Below are positions 1 to 8,924 of a stretch of DNA of 64,000 bases, piece by piece. The notes beneath the pieces are model-generated. The model was not told the DNA's origin. It searched no databases and worked only from the letters and a program-made list of their open reading frames with translations. Position numbers and translations under genes: made by a program. Source of the DNA: an uncultured Bacteroidota bacterium (GTDB lineage Bacteria > Bacteroidota > Bacteroidia > UKL13-3); assembly GCA_903897855.1 (NCBI GenBank), contig CAIUDH010000026.1:62001-126000 (forward strand), in the 5' to 3' direction. How positions within the stretch are numbered: position 1 is the stretch's first letter; each line of letters begins with the position of its first letter.

Positions 1-1
1 A

Positions 2-2701
2 AAAATTAATCTTACCGGCACAAAAATCGGATGTGAGCAAGGTAGCTGTGGAGCTTGTACTGTGCTTGCTGATGGCCTTCCGGTACTGAGTTGTATTACT
101 CCCGCCCTGCGTATGGAAGGAAGTAATATCCTCACCATTGAGGGTGTGGCCGACAAAGACAAACCCAATAAACTTCAAGAAAAATTGGTGGAGCATGGAG
201 CTATTCAATGTGGCTATTGTACCCCCGGAATGGTCATGACTTCCATGGCTTTTCTAAGAGAAAATCCTCAGCCAACTCGTGAGGAAATTCAGGAAGCACT
301 TTCTGGAAATTTATGCCGATGTACCGGATATAAAAAAATTATTGATGCTGTTGTTTCTTATGTGCAAGATTCAAATACTACTTCCGAGTTGGAAAAGGTG
401 GAAAGTGCATCGAAATTTGCGATGGTAGGACATGGAAGGCCATATATTGAAGCAACAAAGAAGGTCTCTGGGAAAGCAGATTATGCCGATGATATAAAAA
501 TTAAAAATGCACTCTATTGTAAGTTTGTGAGAAGCACCCACGCGCATGCTAGAATAGATGCGATTCATACTTCTGATGCTAGAAATTTGGAAGGGGTAAA
601 GGCTGTTCTTACAGGCAAGGAGCTTCCTATTTCTTTCGGGGTACTACCTATATCACAAGACGAAACAGCACTTGCGGTTGATAAAACCAGGTACTTGGGT
701 GAAATTGTGGTGGCTATTGCTGCCGAGACAGAGGAAATAGCAGAACAGGCGTGTAAGCTTATCAAAATCGATTATACTCCTTACAAGCCTTTTTTTGAAA
801 TGGAAGAATCGGTTTCTGATATTGGTGAAAACGAAAAAATACATTCCTTCACGAAGTATAATAATAATATCCAGAAGAAAGCAGAATTACGATTTGGGGA
901 ACAACAAAAGGGGTTGGAAGAAGCGGACCATCGGATTGCAATGGAGTTTAACTTTCAGGGCATCAATCATGGTTTTACCGAACCTCATGCCGCAACGGCC
1001 TGGTGGGATGAAAATGGCTTAACCATCATTACAGCCACACAAGTGCCGCATTATCTGCATCGATTTCTGGCCAAGGTTTTGGAAACACCTATGAGTAGAA
1101 TACGGGTAATAAAACCTTATGTAGGCGGTGGCTTTGGTGGCAAAAGTGATCCCTTCCCACATGAGATGATCATCTCGTATCTGGCAAAAATTACAGGTCG
1201 CCCAGTGAAGATGCGCTTTAGTCGGGAAGAGGTATTTCTTACCAATCACGGCAGACATCCCTCTAAAATGAAAGTGGAATTAGGCATGAGTGATACGGGT
1301 TTGATTCAGGTGCTCGATGCTGATATTGTTATTGATGGGGGTGCTTACGGCAGTTTTGGTGTTGTTACAACATACTATAATGGGGTGCTGTTACAAGCTC
1401 CATACAAAATAAATAATTTTGGTTTTAAAACCTTGAGAGTTTACACCAATAAGCCACAATGCGGCGCCATGCGAGGTCATGGAGCAGTGAACTCTCGTTT
1501 TGCAGTAGAGTCGATGTTGGATGTGATGGCAAGAAAATTAAATATCGATCCGTGTGAATTGCGATTTAAAAATTTCCTCGATTCGGATACTTTAACGGTG
1601 GGCCAGTATCGAATTACTTCGAATGGAAGTTCTCTTAGCTTAAGAAAAGTGATGGAGCAATCGGATTGGGAAAATAAATTCTCCAAACTTCCTTTTGGCC
1701 ATGGTTATGGGGTGGCTTGTGGGTTTTTTATTAGCGGCAGTGCTTTGCCCATTCATTGGAATGAGTATCCTCAATCGGTAGTACATCTTAAAGTTGATAT
1801 GGATGGCAGAGTATTGATTACCTCCGGAGCAAGCGATATTGGGCAAGGAAGCGATACTATGTTGGCGATTATTGTGGGCGAAATACTTGGCTTAAGTATG
1901 GACAATTTATATGTAGTGGCAGGCGATACTTTACTTACCCCAATCGATTTAGGCAGTTACTCGAGTCGAGTAACTTTTATGGCGGGCAATGCAGCAAAAA
2001 TGGCGGCCGAAAATCTTCGTGAGAAAATACTTGAAGCGGTTGCCAAATATACTGAAACAGAAATAGAGGAATTAAATAGTAGTAACGAACGGGTTTTTTC
2101 AAACGATTTGAAAGTGAATCTGACATGGAAAGAGGCCGTTGAGATGGGAACACGATTTGTGGGTGCATTAAATACCAGTGGCTTTTATAATTCGCCCAAA
2201 TTAGGGGGCGATTTTAAAGGAGCAGGAGCAGGCTTAAGTCCATCCTATACTTTCGGCGCCTTGGTCGCCGAGGTGACGGTAAATACCGAAACAGGTTTCG
2301 TAAAAGTGCTGAATATGTGGGGTGCACACGACTGCGGAAAAGCATTAAACCCGTTGGCGGTAGAAGGTCAGTTGGAGGGCTCATGGCATATGGGACTGGG
2401 GCAGGCGGTGAGTGAAGAAATGAGATATACCAAGGGTTTACTTCTCAATGCCAATTTGCTCGATTATAAAATCCCTACTTCGCTTGACACGCCTCCAATT
2501 TATTCAAATATCATTGAAACGATTGATCCCGAAGGACCTTTTGGAGCTAAAGAAACGGGTGAAGGGGCCTTGCACCCTTCATTACCGGCCATCGCAAATG
2601 CTATTTATGATGCGGTAGGAATACGAATTACCTCACTTCCGATAAAGCCGGAAGAGGTATTGGCAAAATTGAAAGAAAAAAATAATAACCAAACTACGTA
2701 A
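2..2701 (+). CDS. hcrCA: 4-hydroxybenzoyl-CoA reductase, fused 2Fe-2S (gamma) and Mo (alpha) subunits, 5' partial
   Basis: Xanthine-oxidase-family protein that would remove the phenolic OH of 4-hydroxybenzoyl-CoA to give benzoyl-CoA in the cytoplasm. The frame is open from base 2, so the N-terminus lies outside the window. The visible part begins inside a plant-type 2Fe-2S domain (CEQGSCGAC, then a fourth Cys), followed by the second 2Fe-2S domain (CGYCTPG and LCRCTG) and the whole molybdopterin domain. Mo-domain motifs include YVGGGFGGKSD, CGAMRGHGA, ASDIGQGSD and the C-terminal KETGEGALHP with the expected catalytic Glu. In Thauera these are two separate genes, hcrC and hcrA; here they are one polypeptide. 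The next gene starts 1 nt after the stop. The substrate is inferred from the HcrB-type partner and the benzoyl-CoA genes nearby; another hydroxylated aromatic CoA ester is possible. Confidence 0.85.
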   Translation, partial: KINLTGTKIGCEQGSCGACTVLADGLPVLSCITPALRMEGSNILTIEGVADKDKPNKLQEKLVEHGAIQCGYCTPGMVMTSMAFLRENPQPTREEIQEALSGNLCRCTGYKKIIDAVVSYVQDSNTTSELEKVESASKFAMVGHGRPYIEATKKVSGKADYADDIKIKNALYCKFVRSTHAHARIDAIHTSDARNLEGVKAVLTGKELPISFGVLPISQDETALAVDKTRYLGEIVVAIAAETEEIAEQACKLIKIDYTPYKPFFEMEESVSDIGENEKIHSFTKYNNNIQKKAELRFGEQQKGLEEADHRIAMEFNFQGINHGFTEPHAATAWWDENGLTIITATQVPHYLHRFLAKVLETPMSRIRVIKPYVGGGFGGKSDPFPHEMIISYLAKITGRPVKMRFSREEVFLTNHGRHPSKMKVELGMSDTGLIQVLDADIVIDGGAYGSFGVVTTYYNGVLLQAPYKINNFGFKTLRVYTNKPQCGAMRGHGAVNSRFAVESMLDVMARKLNIDPCELRFKNFLDSDTLTVGQYRITSNGSSLSLRKVMEQSDWENKFSKLPFGHGYGVACGFFISGSALPIHWNEYPQSVVHLKVDMDGRVLITSGASDIGQGSDTMLAIIVGEILGLSMDNLYVVAGDTLLTPIDLGSYSSRVTFMAGNAAKMAAENLREKILEAVAKYTETEIEELNSSNERVFSNDLKVNLTWKEAVEMGTRFVGALNTSGFYNSPKLGGDFKGAGAGLSPSYTFGALVAEVTVNTETGFVKVLNMWGAHDCGKALNPLAVEGQLEGSWHMGLGQAVSEEMRYTKGLLLNANLLDYKIPTSLDTPPIYSNIIETIDPEGPFGAKETGEGALHPSLPAIANAIYDAVGIRITSLPIKPEEVLAKLKEKNNNQTT

Positions 2702-2702
2702 T

Positions 2703-3638
2703 ATGATGGTTTCAGAAAACATCTACTCGAAGCCTGCTACACTTGATGAAGCGATTCACCTCGTTTCTCAATATGGTGCGAATTTTAAGTTTATCGCAGG
2801 AGGCACCGATATCATGGCAAACAAATATCAAGGTAACGACGTAACAAATCATTTTATTGATATCACCGGAATTGAAGCGTTAAAGGGTATTAAAATAGAG
2901 GAGAATTATATTGTTATCGGAGCACTCACCCGATTGGATGATTTGAAAAAGTCGAAAGAGATAAAAGACGAATTTCCTTTATTACTTGAGGCCGCGAATG
3001 CCGTTGGTTCTCCTATCATAAGAAAAACGGCTACCCTGGGTGGAAATGTGCTCTGTGAAAATCGTTGTATCTTCTACAACCAATCGGAGTGGTGGAGAGA
3101 GGCCGTTGGCTATTGCTTAAAATGTAGCGGAAATATATGTATTGCGACTGGTGGTAAAAAAGCTTGTTTTTCTGAGTTTATTTCCGACACCGCTCCGGCA
3201 CTCATCAGCATGAATGCTCAAGTGCGGCTTATAGAGCCCGAAGGCGAACGGGTGATTGCATTAGAAGCATTATACACGGGCGATGGAGTGAACCCAAAAA
3301 CCATTAATAATACGTCGATCCTAAAAGAAATTCTCTTGCCTCTATCGCAAAATTATCGAGGAGCATTTAAAAAATTAAGATTACGCGAAACCTTAGAATT
3401 TACTTCCTTAACAACGGCTGTTTCTATTGATAAGCATGATAACATCAGAATTGTATTGGCTGGCGTCGACCCCAAGCCTGTGCTAATTGAAGGCAAAAAG
3501 GGTGATGACAAAGAGGAATTAATTAAGAAGGCCATTAAAGGGGCTCGGGCGGTAGAGAACGATATGTTCTCCAGAAGCTATAGAAGAGATATGATACGTG
3601 TATTTTTAAATAATTGTTTTAAACAAATTGATATCTAA
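2703..3638 (+). CDS. hcrB: 4-hydroxybenzoyl-CoA reductase beta subunit (FAD, extra 4Fe-4S)
   Basis: FAD-binding subunit of the molybdenum hydroxylase family (311 aa; FAD loop IAGGTDIMAN near residue 32 and TLGGNVLCEN near 111). It carries the insertion that separates 4-hydroxybenzoyl-CoA reductase from ordinary xanthine dehydrogenases: cysteines at 122, 138, 146 and 155 in RCIFYNQSEWW...YCLKCSGNIC...KKAC. As I recall, the same spacing ligates the extra 4Fe-4S cluster in the Thauera aromatica enzyme. This is the best evidence for the function of the operon. It starts 1 nt after hcrCA and is followed without a gap by a hemerythrin gene. Confidence 0.9.
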   Translation: MMVSENIYSKPATLDEAIHLVSQYGANFKFIAGGTDIMANKYQGNDVTNHFIDITGIEALKGIKIEENYIVIGALTRLDDLKKSKEIKDEFPLLLEAANAVGSPIIRKTATLGGNVLCENRCIFYNQSEWWREAVGYCLKCSGNICIATGGKKACFSEFISDTAPALISMNAQVRLIEPEGERVIALEALYTGDGVNPKTINNTSILKEILLPLSQNYRGAFKKLRLRETLEFTSLTTAVSIDKHDNIRIVLAGVDPKPVLIEGKKGDDKEELIKKAIKGARAVENDMFSRSYRRDMIRVFLNNCFKQIDI

Positions 3639-3639
3639 A

Positions 3640-4173
3640 ATGGAAAGCAACACTTCAAAGATGCTCTTAAACGAGCATGAAATTATTAAGACGGTAGAAG
3701 GAACCATCTACGCCATGGATTTATTATGGGAGAAAGACCCGGAAAAATATCAAGCCTTGGTTGCAAGAATGCTGTACTTTTTCAAGGAATATAGCGACCG
3801 GTTCCATCACTACAAAGAGGAAAATGTATTGTTTCCTGAAATGCGAAGTCACCCCAACTTCACATTGCATGAGATCATTGATGAATTAGAAGAACATCAT
3901 AAAATGTTTCGTGAATATACTCGTGAAATAAAGGAGGCGATAGAGAACAGTGAATTTAAAAAGTCACATGATATTCTTAAAAAGTATATCAACGATTTAT
4001 TAGATCATATCGCCGTTGAAGATGATGAGTTGTTTAGCATGGCAGAGAACTTATTTAGTGAAAGTCAGTACGAAAAGCTCTTTTATCAGTTTAAAGATAT
4101 TGACTTGGAACTAGGAGAAGCCTTTAAAAAAGAGCTCGAAAAAATTCCTCAGGAATTAAGAGATAGTTTGTGA
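3640..4173 (+). CDS. hemerythrin-like HHE-domain protein
   Basis: Small all-helical protein with the hemerythrin HHE pattern: LLNEHEII near the start, DRFHHYKEENVLFP, DELEEHHKMF and DHIAVEDDELF supply the His, Glu and Asp ligands of a di-iron site. I chose the ATG at 3640, 1 nt after the hcrB stop; an in-frame TTG at 3628 inside hcrB is less likely. Such proteins bind O2 or NO or store iron. Its place in the hydroxybenzoyl-CoA reductase transcription unit suggests it protects oxygen-sensitive Fe-S and Mo enzymes, which is inference. The stop overlaps the next start. Confidence 0.8.
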   Translation: MESNTSKMLLNEHEIIKTVEGTIYAMDLLWEKDPEKYQALVARMLYFFKEYSDRFHHYKEENVLFPEMRSHPNFTLHEIIDELEEHHKMFREYTREIKEAIENSEFKKSHDILKKYINDLLDHIAVEDDELFSMAENLFSESQYEKLFYQFKDIDLELGEAFKKELEKIPQELRDSL

Positions 4174-5111
4174 AGAACAAGTCACTAATTGAAATGCAGC
4201 CGGCTTACAATAGTTATTCGGCCTATATTCGAAATGCTTTTGGCGAACGGGTTCAAAAAATATCTATCAATACCGGCTATTCTTGTCCAAACCGTGATGG
4301 CACTAAAGGCCTTGGCGGTTGCACTTACTGCAATATAAACTCGATAAAGCCGGATTATGCCAATGCTAAAAAAAGTGTCACAGAGCAACTGAAAGAAGGG
4401 ATTGATTTCTTCTCTAAAAAACACACTTCTTTAAAATATCTGGCCTATTTTCAATCGTACACCAATACCTATAGCAATAATGAAGAGTTAATAAGAACCT
4501 ACGAAGAAGCTCTGAGTTTTCCTGACGTCATGGGTTTGGTTATTGGAACTCGTCCCGATTGCATTTCCAAAGAAATAATAGAGTACCTACATCAAATTTC
4601 CAAAACAAAATATGTATCTGTGGAGTTAGGAATCGAATCAACAAATGATTTAACACTTCAAAAAATTAATCGTTGTCATACCTATGCGGAAACCATTGAT
4701 GCGGTGGAGCTGCTTGCTAAAAACAACTTGCTTGTAGGCGGGCATCTCATTCTTGGCTTCCCCTGGGAAAGTAGGTCGGACCTAATAGCGCACGCTCAAA
4801 AAGTGTCCCTTCTTCCCTTGAAATTTCTTAAGATACATCATCTGCAAATTTTAGAGCATACGCAGCTGGCCAAAGAATATAAGTTAAATAAAGAAGCGTT
4901 TTCTTTTTATGATTTACAAGAGTATCTCTTATTGATCATCGAATTTTTAGAAAATCTACGTCCGGATATTGTGGTACAGCGTTTTATTTCCGAATCGCCC
5001 AAAGCATTGCTCCTTGCACCGCATTGGAAAGGTGTAAAAAATTATCAATTTGCTACTTTAGTAGAGCAGAAACTAAAGGAATTAAATACCTGGCAGGGGC
5101 GGTTGGCGTAG
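4170..5111 (+). CDS. radical SAM protein, YhcC/TIGR01212 family
   Basis: Radical SAM protein with the cluster motif CPNRDGTKGLGGCTYC near residues 26-41, the long CX14CX2C spacing typical of the YhcC/TIGR01212 family. Further family blocks are YLAYFQSYTNTY, VIGTRPDCIS, VSVELGIES and HLILGFPWE. The GTG start at 4170 overlaps the TGA of the hemerythrin gene by 2 nt; an ATG at 4194 is an alternative. The reaction of this family is not known to me. The overlap suggests it is translated from the hcr mRNA, although a role in aromatic metabolism is unproven. Confidence 0.85.
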   Translation: MKNKSLIEMQPAYNSYSAYIRNAFGERVQKISINTGYSCPNRDGTKGLGGCTYCNINSIKPDYANAKKSVTEQLKEGIDFFSKKHTSLKYLAYFQSYTNTYSNNEELIRTYEEALSFPDVMGLVIGTRPDCISKEIIEYLHQISKTKYVSVELGIESTNDLTLQKINRCHTYAETIDAVELLAKNNLLVGGHLILGFPWESRSDLIAHAQKVSLLPLKFLKIHHLQILEHTQLAKEYKLNKEAFSFYDLQEYLLLIIEFLENLRPDIVVQRFISESPKALLLAPHWKGVKNYQFATLVEQKLKELNTWQGRLA

Positions 5112-5296
5112 CGCGTAGAACTTTTGAGGAGGAAAAGTTGAAGGCGTTTAATAGGTTTGATTTTATCGAGATCCATCCTTCGTCAGGATGACAACCAAGC
5201 AGCATGGATGAGCGAAATTTAGCGTCGCCTTAGGATGCTGAGGTTCAGTCGTGAAGTATTCTTGAAAACACAACCGTAACAAAGCTTACAATGTAA
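5112..5296. other. convergent intergenic spacer with a dispersed-repeat-like segment
   Basis: This spacer lies between the 3' ends of the radical SAM gene and the dienoyl-CoA hydratase gene. It contains GATCCATCCTTCGTCAGGAT followed by GACAA near 5169-5193, with ATCCT/AGGAT arms. This resembles the short 'cctTCGtcAGGATGACA' repeats scattered in many bacterial genomes. No terminator with a T-run and no gene are evident. Confidence 0.35.
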
Positions 5297-6067
5297 TTAA
5301 TTCTCCCAAACTGGTTTTCTTTTCTCAAGAAAAGAGTTGATACCTTCATTGGCATCTTTGGTTTCCATCAATTGGTTTACATATAGGCTTTCCAGCTGGG
5401 GTAAAAAGCTAGTAAGGATATGATTAAATTTCATTCGGGAAGCTCTCACACCAAAGCGAAGAGAAGAAGCACTTTTAGGGATAATGTTTTTTTCTATCCA
5501 TTCTTGTGTTCCTTTTTCCAAGGCGTCTTTGTCGTCAAAAACTTCATTCAGTAATCCTATTGTTTTACCTTCTTCAGCGTTGATGGTGCGTCCGGTTAAC
5601 AAAAGTTCTTCCGCACGGGCCAGACCAATTTTTTCGGGAAGAATGATAGAAGCCGGCGGAGGGAATACCCCTAAAATAATTTCAGGCTGACCTAATTTTG
5701 CCGTCTTATCGGCAAAAAGAAAATTACACATAATCGCTAATTCCATTCCCCCTCCAAGGCATTGGCCCGATATTTTAGATAAGGTAGGAATGGCTAAATC
5801 GCGAAGCGAATAAAATAAGTTGTGGAACCCACGAAGCATCGCACCTGCACTATCTTTCTGATGTTCTTCCACGCTTGCTCCGAAGGAGTAATGCTTACCC
5901 GCCCCTTCAAAGGTTATCAGTTTTAGTTTGTGTTGGTTTTTAAAAGAGGTTAAAAGTGTTTGCAACTCCTCCATCATCAGATGATCGAGCACATTGCCTT
6001 TTCCATCGTCAAGGATTATTCGAGCAACAGTTTCGTTGTAGAGAGTTTCAATGTTTATTTTTGCCAT
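5297..6067 (-). CDS. dch: cyclohexa-1,5-diene-1-carbonyl-CoA hydratase
   Basis: Crotonase-family protein (256 aa, the usual Dch length) that would add water to the dienoyl-CoA made by benzoyl-CoA reductase, giving 6-hydroxycyclohex-1-ene-1-carbonyl-CoA. It has the oxyanion-hole segments SFGASVEEH and GQCLGGGMELA. The block GQPEIILGVFPPPASIILPE is close to the Dch pattern (LGVFxPxAS.LLPERIG) and differs from ordinary enoyl-CoA hydratases. The start lies 2 nt from the end of the korC-like gene, so hydratase and electron-donor genes form one operon. Substrate assignment rests on this block plus the neighbourhood. Confidence 0.82.
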   Translation of the reverse strand: MAKINIETLYNETVARIILDDGKGNVLDHLMMEELQTLLTSFKNQHKLKLITFEGAGKHYSFGASVEEHQKDSAGAMLRGFHNLFYSLRDLAIPTLSKISGQCLGGGMELAIMCNFLFADKTAKLGQPEIILGVFPPPASIILPEKIGLARAEELLLTGRTINAEEGKTIGLLNEVFDDKDALEKGTQEWIEKNIIPKSASSLRFGVRASRMKFNHILTSFLPQLESLYVNQLMETKDANEGINSFLEKRKPVWEN

Positions 6068-6069
6068 GC

Positions 6070-6636
6070 TTAGTTCAAAGGGGTTGGAATAATGTATTTA
6101 GCCTTTAGTATTTCTTTGCCACGTTCGATGGCCTTTTCATTTTCAGGTATTAAATGATGATGCCTTGAAGGTAATGACTTCTCTAATCCTTTGCGCATAA
6201 ATTCGGGTTCAATAACGGGCTTTAATTTAAGGAAAGCACCTAAGATATACATGTTAAAACCTTTCTTAAAATTTTGCTTAGCGGCCTCATCGGCGGCTTC
6301 AACAGTATAAATATTAATATCGGTTCTTGTAGGATGTGTGGTAATTCCACTCGGATCGTAAATCAATATTCCTCCTTTTTTTACGGAGCTCTCAAATTTG
6401 TCCAATGACTGCTGATTTAAAATGATAGCGGTATCGAATTTATTTAAAATAGGGGAGCTAATTCGTTCATCGCTAAGTATGACCGTTACATTAGCGGTAC
6501 CACCACGCATTTCAGGGCCATAAGAGGGCATCCAGCTTACTTCCTTGTTTTGCATCATACCTGCATAAGCGAGGATCTTACCCATCGATAAAACGCCTTG
6601 TCCTCCAAAGCCAGCGATGATTATTTCTTCAGTCAT
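6070..6636 (-). CDS. korC: 2-oxoacid:ferredoxin oxidoreductase gamma subunit
   Basis: Gamma subunit (188 aa) of the 2-oxoacid:ferredoxin oxidoreductase family, recognised by IIIAGFGGQGVLSMGKILAY at the N-terminus, SYGPEMRGGTANVTVILS and ILNQQSLDKFE. It is cotranscribed with the alpha, beta and ferredoxin genes upstream and dch downstream. With them it would oxidise a 2-oxoacid, most likely 2-oxoglutarate, and feed electrons to ferredoxin. The well-studied Thauera KorAB has only two subunits; a separate gamma chain is the more common arrangement. Confidence 0.88.
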   Translation of the reverse strand: MTEEIIIAGFGGQGVLSMGKILAYAGMMQNKEVSWMPSYGPEMRGGTANVTVILSDERISSPILNKFDTAIILNQQSLDKFESSVKKGGILIYDPSGITTHPTRTDINIYTVEAADEAAKQNFKKGFNMYILGAFLKLKPVIEPEFMRKGLEKSLPSRHHHLIPENEKAIERGKEILKAKYIIPTPLN

Positions 6637-6676
6637 TTCTTTTAAATTTAGCGTTAATTATTTGGACGACCATATT

Positions 6677-7456
6677 TTAGGATTTAGGAACTTTTATATC
6701 ACCTAGAGGGAAAACAGGGAACATATTTTCTTCCATCCATTTGTTTGATTCGAGAGGTGTCATTTTCCATCCCGAATTACAGTTGGAAACAATCTCTACA
6801 AACGACAGCCCTTTTTTGTCGAGCTGACATTGTACTGCTTTTTGAATCGCTTTTTTTGTTTTGCGCACATTGGCTGGTGTGTGAACACTTTGGCGGGTTA
6901 CAAAACAGGTACCGGGAAGCATTGCCACCATCTCAGTTATTTTTAATGGATAGCCCATCGTTACTACATCTCTACCATAAGGCGAGGTAGCAGTTTTCAT
7001 GTTGGGCAAAGTGGTTGGCGCCATCTGTCCACCCGTCATTCCATAAATTCCATTATTAACGAAGAAGATGCAAATATTTTCGCCACGGTTACAAGCATGT
7101 ATAGTTTCGCCGGTGCCAATGGCTGCGAGGTCGCCATCCCCTTGATAGGTGAACACAAATTTATCGGGCAGCAATCGCTTGATACCGGTGGCTACGGCCG
7201 GAGCTCTTCCGTGTGCAGCCTGTTGCATATCGATATCTAAAAAATCGTAGGCCAATACCGAACATCCAACGGGTGCAACACCAATGGTTTGCGATTGAAG
7301 ATTCATTTCTTCTATCACCTCCATGATCAGCCTATGAGCTGTGCCGTGACCGCATCCCGGACAATAGGAGAGGGCTTTGGGTGTCATTAAAGAGGTTCTT
7401 GAATAAACAAGATTCTCATGCTGGCAAATACTTTCTCTAGTTAGTTCTTCTTCCAT
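6677..7456 (-). CDS. korB: 2-oxoacid:ferredoxin oxidoreductase beta subunit (TPP-binding)
   Basis: Thiamine-diphosphate-binding subunit (259 aa). Visible motifs are YCPGCGHGTAHR, VGCSVLAYDF, the TPP/Mg motif QGDGDLAAIGTGE followed by FFVNNGIYGMTGGQM, and TATSPYGRD. The gene overlaps the 3' end of the alpha-subunit gene by 20 nt, implying coupled translation. In denitrifying benzoate degraders a 2-oxoglutarate:ferredoxin oxidoreductase is co-induced with benzoyl-CoA reductase to supply low-potential electrons; the same role is inferred here. Substrate specificity (2-oxoglutarate, pyruvate or branched-chain 2-oxoacid) cannot be read from the sequence alone. Confidence 0.88.
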   Translation of the reverse strand: MEEELTRESICQHENLVYSRTSLMTPKALSYCPGCGHGTAHRLIMEVIEEMNLQSQTIGVAPVGCSVLAYDFLDIDMQQAAHGRAPAVATGIKRLLPDKFVFTYQGDGDLAAIGTGETIHACNRGENICIFFVNNGIYGMTGGQMAPTTLPNMKTATSPYGRDVVTMGYPLKITEMVAMLPGTCFVTRQSVHTPANVRKTKKAIQKAVQCQLDKKGLSFVEIVSNCNSGWKMTPLESNKWMEENMFPVFPLGDIKVPKS

Positions 7457-8543
7457 AATTATTTTCGCGGATAAAAATTTCTTCCATTACATTTAATACC
7501 TCATCGGGTGCTGGTATAATACCACCCAGTCTTCCGAAGTGTCCTACTTTAACAACACCGTTTACACCGAGACGAACGTCTTCGATCATTTGACCGGCAC
7601 TCATTTCAACACATAAAATTCCTTTTACTTGTTTGGCCAATCGCGCTACTTCATCATACGGGAAAGGAAATAAGGTAATCGGCCGAAGAAGGCCCACTTT
7701 TAGTCCTTTATCTCTTCCAAGCTGTATTGCTTTTTGACAGACACGTGCACTCGACCCATAGGCCACAAATAAATATTCAGCATCATCACACATCAACGTT
7801 TCGAAGCGTACTTCATTCTCAGTAATTTTTTTAAATTTTTCCTGTAAATGAATATTTATTTTTTCCTGTTTTACCGGATCAAGGTCAAGAGAAGTAATGA
7901 TATTGCGTTCTCTGTCGGGTGTTTTTCCGGAAGTCACCCAAGGATAATTTTTTATTATTTCCTCATTTGTTTGCCTTGGTATCTGCTCATCGAGTACTAC
8001 TTTTTCCATCATTTGGCCTATCGCACCATCCGATAATACCATCACTTGTATGCGGTATTTGAAGGCAAGGTCAAAACCAAGTTTTGCGAAGTCATACATT
8101 TCCTGAACCGAAGCTGGCGCCAAAACAATTAATTTGTAATCGCCATGACCTCCGCCTTTTACGGCCTGAAAATAGTCGGATTGAGAGGGTTGAATGGTTC
8201 CTAAGCCTGGGCCGCCACGAACCACATTTAACAGTAAACAGGGGAGTTCGGTTCCTGCCATAAAAGAGATTCCTTCTTGCATTAAACTTATTCCGGGACT
8301 CGATGAGGATGTCATCACCCGCTTACCACAAGCGGCCCCACCGTACACCATATGTATGGAGGCAATTTCACTTTCGGCTTGTAGCACTACCATCCCCGTT
8401 CTTTCCTCCGTTCTGGCCATCATCAAGTACTCGAGTACTTCCGACTGTGGCGTTATGGGGTAACCAAAATAACCGTCGCACCCGGCACGTATAACCCCTT
8501 CAGCGATGGCTTCGTTGCCCTTCATTAACTTTATATCTTCCAT
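7437..8543 (-). CDS. korA: 2-oxoacid:ferredoxin oxidoreductase alpha subunit
   Basis: Alpha subunit (368 aa) with the pyrimidine-binding domain (GNEAIAEGVIRAGCDGYFGYPITPQSE near residue 9, RVMTSSSSPGISLMQEGISF, GGPGLGTIQPSQSDYFQ) and a C-terminal domain II (YLFVAYGSSARV, LRPITLFPFP, VEMSAGQMIEDVRL). It lies 31 nt downstream of the ferredoxin gene. The set is arranged ferredoxin-alpha-beta-gamma, as in Kor/Vor-type enzymes. Its place beside bcr and dch suggests it is the electron source for ring reduction. Confidence 0.88.
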   Translation of the reverse strand: MEDIKLMKGNEAIAEGVIRAGCDGYFGYPITPQSEVLEYLMMARTEERTGMVVLQAESEIASIHMVYGGAACGKRVMTSSSSPGISLMQEGISFMAGTELPCLLLNVVRGGPGLGTIQPSQSDYFQAVKGGGHGDYKLIVLAPASVQEMYDFAKLGFDLAFKYRIQVMVLSDGAIGQMMEKVVLDEQIPRQTNEEIIKNYPWVTSGKTPDRERNIITSLDLDPVKQEKINIHLQEKFKKITENEVRFETLMCDDAEYLFVAYGSSARVCQKAIQLGRDKGLKVGLLRPITLFPFPYDEVARLAKQVKGILCVEMSAGQMIEDVRLGVNGVVKVGHFGRLGGIIPAPDEVLNVMEEIFIRENNYGRRTN

Positions 8544-8574
8544 CAGGAAATTTATTTTAATTTAATTAATATTT

Positions 8575-8814
8575 TTAAGCTATTGCTGCATCATTTAATT
8601 TTACTCGATAAACGGAAATGACGCCATCGGGGCAAATAAGCGCACAGTTGATGCATCCGTTGCATTCGTCGTTAATCGACATCGCATAATGATAGCCTTT
8701 ACTGTTTAATTTATCCGACATAGCAATGGTTTTTTGCTGACACACAGGAACACATAATTCGCATCCCTTGCAGCGTTCAGAATTAATAACGATTTCACCT
8801 TTAACTTTTGCCAT
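8575..8814 (-). CDS. korD: two-cluster 4Fe-4S ferredoxin
   Basis: Small ferredoxin (79 aa) with two CxxCxxCxxxC clusters: CKGCELCVPVCQQ and CNGCINCALICPD. It is the first gene of the kor-dch operon and stands just below an FNR-like box and a -7-like box. It may be the delta subunit of the oxidoreductase, the free ferredoxin that carries electrons to benzoyl-CoA reductase, or both. No other ferredoxin gene is visible among the aromatic genes of the window. Confidence 0.9.
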   Translation of the reverse strand: MAKVKGEIVINSERCKGCELCVPVCQQKTIAMSDKLNSKGYHYAMSINDECNGCINCALICPDGVISVYRVKLNDAAIA

Positions 8815-8838
8815 CGTGTTATTTATAATTTTATATTA

Positions 8839-8881
8839 CAAGATTACGGTAAAATTTGCCTTTAAAAACTGATGTAAATCA
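8839..8881 (-). promoter_or_regulatory. FNR-like box and -7 box upstream of the kor-dch operon
   Basis: TGATGTAAATCA at 8870-8881 is a TGA-N6-TCA palindrome. On the minus strand a Bacteroidota -7-like box, TAATCTTG, covers 8846-8839. The box centre is 29.5 bp from the first base of the -7 box, which puts it near -41.5 from the expected start point. A degenerate second site, TGCTCAATATCA, lies 22 bp further upstream at 8892-8903. Confidence 0.65.
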
Positions 8882-8924
8882 TATTCTTAGCTGCTCAATA
8901 TCAGCTATTGATTGAATCGTTTTA

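Noticed and set aside
371-1258. Minus-strand reading frames opposite the Mo reductase
   Set aside because: They are antisense to a conserved coding sequence and resemble no family; treated as chance frames, like all other overlapping frames.
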